This document shows, piece by piece, positions 1 to 5,674 of a stretch of 5,674 nucleotides of DNA. The notes under the pieces are model-generated. The model had not been told where the DNA came from. It did not search any database and saw nothing but the letters and a program-made list of their open reading frames with translations. Source of the DNA: JBLMZW01 sp050259035. Its GTDB lineage: Bacteria; Bacillota; Syntrophomonadia; Syntrophomonadales; DTU052. Position numbers and translations under genes: made by a program. Each line of letters starts with the position of its first letter. Within the stretch, counting starts at the first letter, position 1. The stretch spans positions 1 to 5,674 of the forward strand of contig JBLMZW010000253.1 in NCBI GenBank assembly GCA_050259035.1, in the 5' to 3' direction.

Positions 1-2
1 TT

Positions 3-536
3 GCCGTGGTAATCAAGGGAACTGTGACCGCCTATGCCATGGTTCCTTTAGGGGGGGACGAGGTTACGGAGGCCATTGCTGAAAAATACCTTCTTGATTT
101 TAATACTGCTGAAAACGTGAAATGTCAGCTAAGAAATAATGAAATATTAGAGTTTACAGATATTTTGGGGAATCAGAATCAGGTAGAAGCTGCAGAAATG
201 CAGAATGAAATTAAATCAATTATTAATGAATTGGCTAACAGGATTGCCTACGAGATAATGGCTATTAACCAAAAAAGACCTGACGCAGTTGTCTGCGTTG
301 GAGGCGGCAGTCTTACTCCCAACCTGCTGGTGTCGCTGGCAGAAGCTCTGGAGCTTCCTCATAATAGAGTTGGAATACGTACCAGGGAGTCAATTGCACG
401 GGTAAAAGGTGAATTTGCTGACCTGACCGGACCCCAGGCGGTTACACCGGTGGGAATAGGGCTGGTTGCTATGGAAGCTCAGTCTCTTCCTTTAATAAAA
501 GTGAAAGTGTATAGCCGGGAGATTCCTATGTGGTGA
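3..536 (+). CDS. FtsA-like actin-fold ATPase, 5'-truncated by the window edge and ended by a TGA that looks premature
   Basis: This is the C-terminal part of an actin/Hsp70-fold ATPase domain of the FtsA/PilM type. The frame is open from the window edge, so the true start lies upstream; the GTG at 6 is probably internal. Counting from that GTG, a segment with GGDEVT (16-21), then AEN and a Lys-containing stretch, resembles the FtsA phosphate-2 region. DAVVCVGGGSLTPNL (93-107) matches the glycine-rich adenosine-binding motif, and GPQAVTPVGIGLVA (142-155) the segment closing the ATPase core. FtsA proteins tether FtsZ to the membrane and PilM anchors pilus assembly; which applies here, or whether this is a separate actin-like family, cannot be told. 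No amphipathic membrane-targeting helix is visible. The ORF ends ...REIPMW-TGA just after the core, and the same frame then continues with related protein sequence to 1460. Fold assignment is fairly sure; the cellular role is not. Confidence 0.7.
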   Translation, partial: AVVIKGTVTAYAMVPLGGDEVTEAIAEKYLLDFNTAENVKCQLRNNEILEFTDILGNQNQVEAAEMQNEIKSIINELANRIAYEIMAINQKRPDAVVCVGGGSLTPNLLVSLAEALELPHNRVGIRTRESIARVKGEFADLTGPQAVTPVGIGLVAMEAQSLPLIKVKVYSREIPMW

Positions 537-611
537 CTTGACGAGGTAACAGTCGGCTCAGCTTTATTAGCTTCAGGTGTTAACCTTTCTAATTTTCTGG
601 GTCGTCCCGGA
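534..611 (+). other. In-frame TGA and untranslated-looking bridge between two halves of one ancestral gene
   Basis: The ORFs at 3-536 and 612-1460 share one reading frame and are separated only by TGA at 534-536. The 25 codons between TGA and the ATG at 612 contain no further stop and read as normal protein (LDEVTVGSALLASGV, then a short loop and GRPG). That stretch continues a beta-strand/helix pattern begun before the TGA (IKVKVYSREIPMW). This points to a single codon change in a long protein rather than two genes. TGA is a genuine stop elsewhere here, since it ends mcsA at the expected length. Alternatives are a sequencing error, readthrough (the following base is C, a weak termination context) or a recoded codon. 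Confidence 0.75.
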
Positions 612-1460
612 ATGGGAATAACTCTTGAGTTAAACGGCAAATTGAAGGTATTTAGAGGATCAATGGGAACTCAACCGGTTATAAAGGTAAACGATGCGAT
701 TGCCCATCTGGATACCCCGATTAAGGAAGGGGATTCGATAGAATTTGTTCGAGGGCAGGATGGTCAGAACGCGGTCGTTAAAGTGCGGGATCTGGTAGAT
801 GCCAATTGGGGCACTGTGTTTGTAGATGGTAACCCTTTAGAGATCCCTCCACTGGTTATGGTGAATGGAGAAGATGTTGACCTTGATTTTGTAGTCCCTG
901 ATCGGGCGCAAATTGAGTATATAGAAGGACAAAGCGTCGCCGCAATATTACTCAGGAGTGGACGGGACCCCAATACCCTGGAACAGGGTTTTTACGACTA
1001 TACATTAAATGGTATTTCTTCGCGATTAAAATGGGCTCCCTGTCAGGTCGAAGTTAACGGAACAGTTTGCAGCATGGATGCTGTTGGGGAATACGGAGTT
1101 TCCATTGAAACCCGAATAAACAATAGGGGTCCGGTTATTAAAGATATTTTAAAGCTGGAAGAAGTTATACAATACACTTCTATTGTTTTCAACGATGAAG
1201 AAATAGCTGTTCCGGATGGAGAACTTACTCTTAAGATGAATGGGGAAGATGTTTCTTTGGAACATCCGCTGGAAAACGGTGCATCAATACTGTTAGAAGT
1301 CAAGAAAGAGGATCTTATTTTAAGTGACATTTTTAAGGTGGTTAGAATAGCTCCCAATTCAGCAGGGAAGCTTGTTATTCGAGTCAATGGAGAAAGCGCC
1401 GGGTTTACTACACCTATAAAAAACCGGGATAAGGTCGATCTTTATTGGGAGCAAATCTAG
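612..1460 (+). CDS. C-terminal repeat region of the FtsA-like protein, detached by the upstream TGA
   Basis: This 282-residue ORF is made of repeated beta-rich units and has no catalytic motif, signal peptide or membrane segment. Each unit has a hairpin such as ITLELNGKLKVFRG (residues 3-16), then a second strand pair of the type IKVNDAIAHLDTPIKEGDSI (24-43). The pattern 'VNG-x-polar-x-L-x-TPI-x-xGD' recalls ThiS/TGS-type beta-grasp domains. I infer that it once formed the C-terminal half of the upstream ATPase. ATG 612 is the first possible start after the TGA, but no Shine-Dalgarno sequence precedes it (the upstream bases are GGGTCGTCCCGGA), so independent translation is doubtful. The gene may be a pseudogene fragment, be made by readthrough, or be reinitiated weakly. 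It ends with TAG, 33 bases before a terminator hairpin. The ORF is certain as a sequence object; its expression and function are unknown. Confidence 0.6.
   Translation: MGITLELNGKLKVFRGSMGTQPVIKVNDAIAHLDTPIKEGDSIEFVRGQDGQNAVVKVRDLVDANWGTVFVDGNPLEIPPLVMVNGEDVDLDFVVPDRAQIEYIEGQSVAAILLRSGRDPNTLEQGFYDYTLNGISSRLKWAPCQVEVNGTVCSMDAVGEYGVSIETRINNRGPVIKDILKLEEVIQYTSIVFNDEEIAVPDGELTLKMNGEDVSLEHPLENGASILLEVKKEDLILSDIFKVVRIAPNSAGKLVIRVNGESAGFTTPIKNRDKVDLYWEQI
618..1445 (+). repeat. About five tandem beta-grasp-like protein repeats, 53-65 residues apart
   Basis: Counting from the ATG at 612, the second half of each unit falls at residues 24-45 (IKVNDAIAHLDTP...GD), 82-103 (VMVNGEDVDLDFV), 146-167 (VEVNGTVCSMDAV), 207-229 (LKMNGEDVSLEHPLENGASI) and 256-277 (IRVNGESAGFTTPIKNRDKV). 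Hairpins carrying NG, DG or ND turns precede at least four of them, beginning near residues 3, 68, 128 and 190. The repeats are clear at the protein level but diverged at the DNA level, so they are old duplications and not a recent expansion. The beta-grasp label is by eye and could be wrong; the periodicity is the firmer observation. Confidence 0.55.
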
Positions 1461-1492
1461 AAATCGGTTCTAAAAAGAATAAATAAAACATT

Positions 1493-1523
1493 AGGACCTG
1501 CCAGGATACCCGGCAGGTCCTTT
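1493..1523 (+). terminator. Rho-independent terminator of the FtsA-like transcription unit
   Basis: A perfect 10-bp stem, AGGACCTGCC paired with GGCAGGTCCT, encloses a 9-base loop. It begins 33 bases after the TAG at 1458-1460. The T-tract is short (TTT, then AAC), so termination may be incomplete. Its position separates the FtsA-like gene from the ctsR promoter and argues that the two units are transcribed separately. Confidence 0.75.
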
Positions 1524-1639
1524 AACATCTAAAACAACGTTTTTACTCAATAGGCAATGGAAATACTAGAGATAACGATAAAAGTTAAAATAGGTCAGAA
1601 ACTTCCCTTAAGAGATTAATAAAATGTTAAAACAAGACT

Positions 1640-1669
1640 TTGAAAAGTACCTGAGAAATAGTTTAAAAT
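1640..1669 (+). promoter_or_regulatory. Predicted sigma-A promoter of the ctsR operon
   Basis: TTGAAA at 1640-1645 (5 of 6 to the -35 consensus) and TAAAAT at 1664-1669 (5 of 6 to the -10) are separated by 18 bases. Transcription would start near 1676, directly at the CtsR operator, giving a leader of about 30 bases. I saw no sigma-B-type pair with correct spacing and no CIRCE (HrcA) repeat. The call is by eye from consensus; the operator position supports it. Confidence 0.6.
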
Positions 1670-1676
1670 AAATTAA

Positions 1677-1693
1677 AGTCAAAAAAGGTCAAA
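1677..1693 (+). promoter_or_regulatory. CtsR operator (tandem heptad repeat)
   Basis: AGTCAAA, spacer AAA, GGTCAAA matches the known CtsR site exactly: two (A/G)GTCAAA heptads separated by NAN. A CtsR dimer would sit across the predicted transcription start and block initiation. The site ends directly against the GGGG of the ctsR ribosome site, 13 bases before the start codon. It indicates that CtsR represses its own operon and releases it during heat or protein stress. Confidence 0.93.
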
Positions 1694-1697
1694 GGGG
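1691..1697 (+). promoter_or_regulatory. Ribosome binding site for the TTG start of ctsR
   Basis: AAAGGGG lies 9 bases before the TTG at 1707 and shares its AAA with the second operator heptad. It supports the TTG start: the next in-frame ATG is far inside the gene, beyond the conserved N-terminus. Confidence 0.65.
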
Positions 1698-1706
1698 TAA
1701 AGGCAG

Positions 1707-2141
1707 TTGAGAAGCTTATCTGATAAAATCGAACAATATATAAAAGCCCTGGTTGAACACAGTGATACTAACGAAGTAGAGATTCAGCGCATAGAATTGG
1801 CGGAAACATTCAGATGTGTACCTTCACAAATTACTTATGTACTTGCTACCAGGTTTACCGCTAACGAGGGTTTTCTAACCCAAAGTAAACGTGGAGGGAA
1901 GGGCTTCGTTCGAATCAAAAAAATCCAAAAAGATTTAGCTGCCTTGGTTAACAACCACCTTGACCAAGTCACAGCGGAAAAAGTCATAGAAGGATTAAAG
2001 GCTAAACAATTATTAACCACCAGGGAAGAAATCATTCTGAAAACTATAATAAATCGAAATGTGTTGGATCTCCCGGTGGAAGAAAGAGATTATGTCCGGT
2101 TCAGGATTATTAGTGCGGTAGTTAAATTACTGGAGGGCTAA
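1707..2141 (+). CDS. ctsR: Transcriptional repressor CtsR of class III heat-shock genes
   Basis: CtsR is a dimeric winged-helix repressor that shuts off clp genes by binding tandem heptads, one of which lies just upstream. At 144 residues it is slightly shorter than the roughly 154 of B. subtilis CtsR. The N-terminus (RSLSDKIEQYIKAL) matches the family and begins at a TTG. The helix-turn-helix lies at about 25-50 (RIELAETFRCVPSQITYVLATRF). The wing follows at 60-70: SKRGGKGFVRI, with the DNA-contacting Arg at 62. The C-terminal half (about 75-144) is the helical dimerisation region, which McsB and ClpC act on. Family members usually have four glycines in the wing; here the third is Lys65, which may change DNA affinity or heat response (inference). 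The stop is 3 bases before mcsA, whose ribosome site TGGAGGG lies inside the end of ctsR. Confidence 0.95.
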   Translation: MRSLSDKIEQYIKALVEHSDTNEVEIQRIELAETFRCVPSQITYVLATRFTANEGFLTQSKRGGKGFVRIKKIQKDLAALVNNHLDQVTAEKVIEGLKAKQLLTTREEIILKTIINRNVLDLPVEERDYVRFRIISAVVKLLEG

Positions 2142-2144
2142 GTT

Positions 2145-2657
2145 ATGTTTTGCGAGGAATGCAAGGAAAGGCCTGCTGAAGTTCATATTGGTCAAATGGT
2201 TAATGGCAAAAAGGTAGAACTGCATTTATGTGGACACTGCGCCGCTAAGAAAGGATTTAGCTTTTTCAGCCTGGGAGATGCGCTATCTTTGCCAAAATTA
2301 CTTGGCAGTCTTTTTGGGATTGGATATTCTCCTGTTGATCCTAACCAACAAGCGGAAATGAATGGACGCTGCCCCAATTGTGGAACAACTTTTTCTAATA
2401 TTGGTCAGCAGGGTCGTTTGGGATGCAGGGAGTGCTATTCAACTTTCCAGAATCACCTGGAACCTATTTTAAGAAGGATTCATGGCAATAGCATGCATAT
2501 TGGAAAAATTCCTAACCGGGGAGCCGGAAGAGTGAAACTTAAAAGACAGATAGAAGAACTAAAAGAAAAACTTCAAGCCGCCGTAGCCCGGGAGGAATAT
2601 GAGGTAGCGGCTCAACTTCGGGATTCTGTTAAGAAGTTGGAAAAGGAATTGGGGTGA
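2145..2657 (+). CDS. mcsA: McsA, zinc-binding activator of the arginine kinase McsB
   Basis: McsA is the cytoplasmic partner that activates McsB and takes part in CtsR and ClpC control. At 170 residues it is a little shorter than B. subtilis McsA (about 185). Four CxxC pairs are present: Cys3/Cys6, Cys29/Cys32, Cys76/Cys79 and Cys94/Cys97, enough for two zinc sites. A UVR motif fills the C-terminus at about 134-169, with the core EEYEVAAQLRD at 150-160. It is a predicted coiled hairpin that resembles one in the ClpC middle domain. All expected cysteines are intact. The ATG has a good TGGAGGG ribosome site 7 bases upstream, within ctsR. The gene ends in TGA, 4 bases before mcsB, which points to coupled translation and matched amounts of activator and kinase. 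Identity is secure from motifs and gene order. Confidence 0.95.
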   Translation: MFCEECKERPAEVHIGQMVNGKKVELHLCGHCAAKKGFSFFSLGDALSLPKLLGSLFGIGYSPVDPNQQAEMNGRCPNCGTTFSNIGQQGRLGCRECYSTFQNHLEPILRRIHGNSMHIGKIPNRGAGRVKLKRQIEELKEKLQAAVAREEYEVAAQLRDSVKKLEKELG

Positions 2658-2661
2658 TTAA

Positions 2662-3729
2662 ATGTCAATCCAAGATATCATTGATAATAAACTTGTTAAC
2701 TGGATGAAAGCAGATGGTCCTGAGAACCAAATTGTTATCAGCAGCCGAATCCGGTTGGCGAGAAATATTAATATGCTTCCGTTTCCACATTTGCTTGAAA
2801 ACAATGAAGAAGCAGAAAAGATTATGCAGGCAATTCAAAAAGCCGTGACCAATAATCCAGAATTGGAATTAACCCGGCTAAGCCAGATATCCTCACTGGA
2901 GAAGCAGAATCTACTCGAAAAGCATCTTATAAGTCCCCAGCATGCAGAATCAAATGATGCCTTTCGTGGAGTTATTACTGACAAAAACGGTTCGATAACT
3001 ATCATGATTAACGAAGAGGATCATCTGAGGATTCAATGCTTGGTACCTGGACTGCAGCTTAACCAAGCTTATAAATGGGCCGATGATATGGACGATTTTC
3101 TGGAAAAGGATTTAGAATACGCTTTTGACGAACGACGCGGATACCTTACTGCATGTCCAACCAATGTTGGAACTGGTATGCGGGCTTCAGTAATGCTGCA
3201 CCTCCCCGCCATAGCTGCAGCGGATCAACAAAATCATATTTTTGGCAGCATGGCCCAATTTGGTCTAACAGTAAGGGGCCTTTACGGAGAAGGAACAGAG
3301 GCATTGGGCAACTTATATCAGATGTCCAACCAGGTTACACTAGGGTTGAACGAGGAAGACATTATTAACAACCTTTGGACGGTAACCCTGCACATAATAG
3401 AGCAGGAAAGAAATATTCGTGACTCGTTATTAAGACAGATGAAATATCAGATGGAAGATCGGGTATGGAGAGCATATGGGTTGTTAACCAATGCCCGGGT
3501 CATAACCTCCAACGAAGCCTTAAGCCTATTGTCGGATGTGAGATTGGGGTGTGACATGGGTATACTGCCTGCTATTCCAGCGATAACTTTGAATGAGTTA
3601 ATTGTGGCTATCCGTCCGGCCCATCTGCAAAGAGCTGCCGGACGACATATGGATACTATGGAAAGGGATTTGCTACGGGCAGATATTATTAAAGCTAGCC
3701 TTCTGGGCCGGAAAAAGGAGGAAGAATAG
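2662..3729 (+). CDS. mcsB: McsB, protein arginine kinase
   Basis: McsB moves phosphate from ATP to arginine side chains. It inactivates CtsR and marks damaged proteins for ClpC-ClpP. It is related to creatine and arginine kinases but acts on proteins. The 355 residues are close to B. subtilis McsB (363). Visible motifs are SSRIRLARN (27-35, nucleotide-binding arginines), EEDHLRIQ (118-125, catalytic glutamate region), CPTNVGTG (165-172, the conserved phosphagen-kinase cysteine loop) and GEGTEA (209-214). RDLLRA (335-340) fits the RDxxRA signature described as the phospho-arginine pocket of the C-terminal domain. Nothing catalytic appears missing. The ATG follows GGGGTGA, so the ribosome site overlaps the mcsA stop. 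The mcsB stop TAG shares its last base with the GTG of clpC. Activity is expected to depend on McsA encoded next to it. Confidence 0.96.
   Translation: MSIQDIIDNKLVNWMKADGPENQIVISSRIRLARNINMLPFPHLLENNEEAEKIMQAIQKAVTNNPELELTRLSQISSLEKQNLLEKHLISPQHAESNDAFRGVITDKNGSITIMINEEDHLRIQCLVPGLQLNQAYKWADDMDDFLEKDLEYAFDERRGYLTACPTNVGTGMRASVMLHLPAIAAADQQNHIFGSMAQFGLTVRGLYGEGTEALGNLYQMSNQVTLGLNEEDIINNLWTVTLHIIEQERNIRDSLLRQMKYQMEDRVWRAYGLLTNARVITSNEALSLLSDVRLGCDMGILPAIPAITLNELIVAIRPAHLQRAAGRHMDTMERDLLRADIIKASLLGRKKEEE
3714..3721 (+). promoter_or_regulatory. Ribosome binding site deciding the GTG start of clpC
   Basis: AAAGGAGG, near-perfect, lies 7 bases before GTG 3729 and 10 before the alternative TTG 3732. 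The GTG start gives M-L-R-R-F-T, aligning with the M-F-G-R-F-T start of ClpC proteins. The site lies inside the last codons of mcsB. Confidence 0.8.
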
Positions 3730-5674
3730 TGTTGAGGAGATTTACGCAAAGAGCCCAAAAAGCTATACTGCTTGCTCAGGAAGAAGCTCGCGAGTTAAAC
3801 CATCCCGCGGTTGGAACTGAGCATATTTTATTAGGAATTATTAAAGAAGGTGAAGGAATCGGGGCCCGGGCCCTGATTAACCTGGGAATTGATCCGGGTA
3901 AGGCTCGGGAGGAACTGATAAAGTTAATCGGACAACCCGGTGTCAGATCTGAAGAACCAAATGCAGACCTGCCGGTAACTCCCCGGGCCAAGAAAGTCCT
4001 GAACCTGGCTTTCAATGAGGCGCAGTTACAAGGGGTAAACTACGTAGGTACAGAGCACCTCTTATTGGCTTTACTGCTGGAGGAAGAAGGGGTAGCATCG
4101 CAGATTTTGACCGGTATAGGAGTAAGACTGGATGAAATAAGAGAACAGGTAATGCTTCTATTGGGAGGCGAAGGTCAGCAGGGAGCAGGCGATGGATTTG
4201 GGGAGGAAAAGATACCATCTTCACCTGCTATGTATTCCAGGAAAAATCGAGCCAAAAGTAAAACACCGGTCCTTGATTCCTTCAGCCGGGACCTTACTCA
4301 GATGGCCCGTGATCATAAATTAGACCCTGTCATCGGCAGGGACAAGGAAATTGAAAGGGTTGTTCAAATACTTTCCCGGCGCACCAAAAACAACCCGGTA
4401 TTAATTGGGGATCCGGGGGTTGGAAAGACCGCAATTGTGGAGGGACTAGCGGAGAGAATTGTCGACAATAAAGTCCCCGAAGTACTGGCTGATAAAAAAG
4501 TGGTTGCTCTTGACCTTTCGACCATGGTTGCGGGGACTAAATACCGCGGTGAGTTCGAAGACCGGTTGACCAAAGTTGTTAACGAAATAAGGAATACCGG
4601 TGACGTTATAGTATTCATTGACGAGTTACACACCATGGTGGGAGCGGGAGCGGCTGAGGGAGCTATTGATGCCGCCAATATTTTAAAGCCCGCCCTATCT
4701 CGAGGAGAGTTCCAATGTGTAGGGGCTACTACCCTGGATGAATTCCGCAAACACATTGAGAAGGATGCCGCCCTGGAAAGAAGATTTCAGCCTATATTGG
4801 TCGAAGAACCCACGATAGAAGAAACCATAGCTATTTTGAAAGGGTTGCGGGATCGTTACGAAGCCCACCACGGAGTCAAGATCACTGACGATGCAATCAA
4901 TGCAGCGGCCAAGCTTTCCTCCAGGTATATTAATGACCGGTTTTTGCCGGACAAAGCCATAGACCTTATTGATGAAGCATCGTCCCGGGTAAGACTGGCC
5001 AACTATGTAATACCTGAAGACCTTAAGGAAATGGAAGAAAAGCTAAACGACATCGTTAAAGAAAAACAGGAAGCAATTAACAACCAGGAATACGAAAAAG
5101 CTGCTTCTTTGCGTGATCGGGAACAACAAATTAAAGAAGAAATAGAAAAGCGGCGCAAGGAATGGGTTAACCACAGAAACCTGGAAAGCGGGGTAGTGGA
5201 TGAAGAAGTAATCGCTGGTATCTTAGCCAGCTGGACCGGAGTTCCAGTTTCCAAATTGGCGGAAGAAGAATCAGAGCGGATGGTCAGGTTGGAAGAAGTA
5301 CTGCATCAGAGAGTAATAGGACAAGATGAAGCCGTAACCGCCGTGGCACGGGCGGTTCGGAGGGCGAGAGCGGGACTGAAAGACCCCAAGAGGCCTATTG
5401 GTTCTTTTGTCTTTCTGGGACCAACCGGTGTTGGCAAGACTGAGCTGGCCAGAACACTGGCAGAGGCTATGTTCGGACAAGAAGACGCCCTTATCCGGTT
5501 GGATATGTCGGAGTATATGGAAAAACATGCGGTTGCCCGAATGATAGGGGCTCCGCCCGGATATGTGGGTTTTGAAGAGGGCGGTCAGCTCACGGAAAGA
5601 GTTCGCCGCAAACCCTATTCAGTTATTCTTCTGGATGAAATTGAAAAGGCTCACCCGGAGGTTTTTAATATCCT
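3729..5674 (+). CDS. clpC: ClpC, AAA+ unfoldase of the ClpCP protease (3'-truncated by the window edge)
   Basis: ClpC is a hexameric ATP-driven unfoldase that feeds proteins, including arginine-phosphorylated ones, into ClpP. About 648 residues are visible; B. subtilis ClpC has 810, so the last fifth is outside. The N-domain has two Clp_N repeats, with GTEH at 29-32 and 107-110; the glutamates there correspond to phospho-arginine-binding residues known in B. subtilis. A Gly/Ser-rich linker of about 30 residues follows. D1 has Walker A GDPGVGKT (227-234), Walker B ending in Asp298-Glu299, pore loop KYRG and ALERRF. The middle domain (about 420-485) carries a UVR motif with QEYEKAASLRD at 453-463, where McsA/MecA-type adaptors act. 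D2 has Walker A GPTGVGKT (564-571), pore GYVG (611-614) and Walker B ending in Asp636-Glu637. The middle domain is short, which distinguishes ClpC from ClpB. The ClpP-docking loop and stop codon lie beyond the window. Being last here, it is co-transcribed with ctsR and repressed by it. Confidence 0.96.
   Translation, partial: MLRRFTQRAQKAILLAQEEARELNHPAVGTEHILLGIIKEGEGIGARALINLGIDPGKAREELIKLIGQPGVRSEEPNADLPVTPRAKKVLNLAFNEAQLQGVNYVGTEHLLLALLLEEEGVASQILTGIGVRLDEIREQVMLLLGGEGQQGAGDGFGEEKIPSSPAMYSRKNRAKSKTPVLDSFSRDLTQMARDHKLDPVIGRDKEIERVVQILSRRTKNNPVLIGDPGVGKTAIVEGLAERIVDNKVPEVLADKKVVALDLSTMVAGTKYRGEFEDRLTKVVNEIRNTGDVIVFIDELHTMVGAGAAEGAIDAANILKPALSRGEFQCVGATTLDEFRKHIEKDAALERRFQPILVEEPTIEETIAILKGLRDRYEAHHGVKITDDAINAAAKLSSRYINDRFLPDKAIDLIDEASSRVRLANYVIPEDLKEMEEKLNDIVKEKQEAINNQEYEKAASLRDREQQIKEEIEKRRKEWVNHRNLESGVVDEEVIAGILASWTGVPVSKLAEEESERMVRLEEVLHQRVIGQDEAVTAVARAVRRARAGLKDPKRPIGSFVFLGPTGVGKTELARTLAEAMFGQEDALIRLDMSEYMEKHAVARMIGAPPGYVGFEEGGQLTERVRRKPYSVILLDEIEKAHPEVFNI

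Noticed and set aside
534..536. Genome-wide reassignment of TGA to a sense codon
   Set aside because: mcsA ends in TGA at the expected family length directly before the mcsB ribosome site and start, so TGA acts as a stop in this genome.
1531..1544. AAAAC-AAC-GTTTT as a second terminator hairpin
   Set aside because: The 5-bp stem is almost all A-T with a 3-base loop. It is too weak to claim.
1593..1599. GGTCAGA upstream of the ctsR promoter as an additional half operator
   Set aside because: It has one mismatch to the heptad and no second heptad beside it, and lies about 45 bases upstream of the -35 box.
1624..1671. 15-codon mini-ORF (MLKQDFEKYLRNSLK) upstream of ctsR
   Set aside because: It lies mostly upstream of the predicted transcription start and overlaps the -35 and -10 boxes. 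It has no good ribosome site, so a leader peptide is unlikely.
1661..1699. GTTTAA ... GGGGTA as a sigma-B promoter
   Set aside because: The spacing is about 27 bases instead of roughly 13-15, and the second element is not GGGTAT.
2190..2196. GGTCAAA inside mcsA as a second CtsR site
   Set aside because: It is a single heptad with no partner after a 3-base spacer, and it codes for conserved McsA sequence. It is best read as chance.
3602..3820. 72-codon + frame spanning the mcsB/clpC junction
   Set aside because: It is out of frame with two clearly identified genes and contains no recognisable motif.
4364..4756. 130-codon open frame on the minus strand inside clpC
   Set aside because: It lies antisense to the D1 ATPase core, whose Walker motifs are intact in the + frame, and its serine/threonine-rich translation resembles no family. 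The other minus-strand frames (764-973, 1043-1387, 3447-3758, 5003-5254, 5271-5528) are shadows for the same reason.

Overview
The window looks like a piece of a Firmicutes (Bacillota) chromosome. The class III heat-shock operon ctsR-mcsA-mcsB-clpC, with arginine kinase McsB and a CtsR tandem-heptad operator, is a Firmicutes hallmark. Moderate GC, strong AGGAGG-type ribosome sites, non-ATG starts (TTG for ctsR, GTG for clpC) and an FtsA-like upstream gene with a long C-terminal repeat region suggest the class Clostridia, perhaps a Peptococcaceae-like lineage. The lineage is inferred from general resemblance only.

Layout, all on the + strand. Positions 3-1460 hold the 3' part of a large FtsA-like gene: the end of an actin-fold ATPase domain, then about five 55-65 residue beta-grasp-like repeats. 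A TGA at 534-536 interrupts it. The same frame continues beyond the TGA with convincing protein sequence, so this looks like one ancestral gene now split into two ORFs (3-536 and 612-1460). A hairpin terminator at 1493-1523 closes this unit. The 246-base gap at 1461-1706 also holds a sigma-A-type promoter (1640-1669), a consensus CtsR operator (1677-1693) and the ctsR ribosome site. No RNA gene or credible small ORF was seen there.

From 1707 the heat-shock operon runs almost without gaps: ctsR (1707-2141), mcsA (2145-2657), mcsB (2662-3729) and clpC (3729 to the window edge). Gaps are 3 and 4 bases, followed by a 1-base overlap. In the Bacillus subtilis model, CtsR represses its own operon. 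McsA activates the kinase McsB, and McsB phosphorylates arginines on CtsR and on damaged proteins. ClpC recognises phospho-arginine and passes these proteins to ClpP. All motifs needed for this circuit are visible, except the ClpP-docking loop of ClpC, which lies beyond the window.

The operon itself is a known system. The points most worth a second look are the in-frame TGA in the FtsA-like gene, the tandem repeats behind it, and a lysine inside the normally all-glycine wing of CtsR. I found no sign of a mobile element, CRISPR array, tRNA, rRNA or undescribed defence system.
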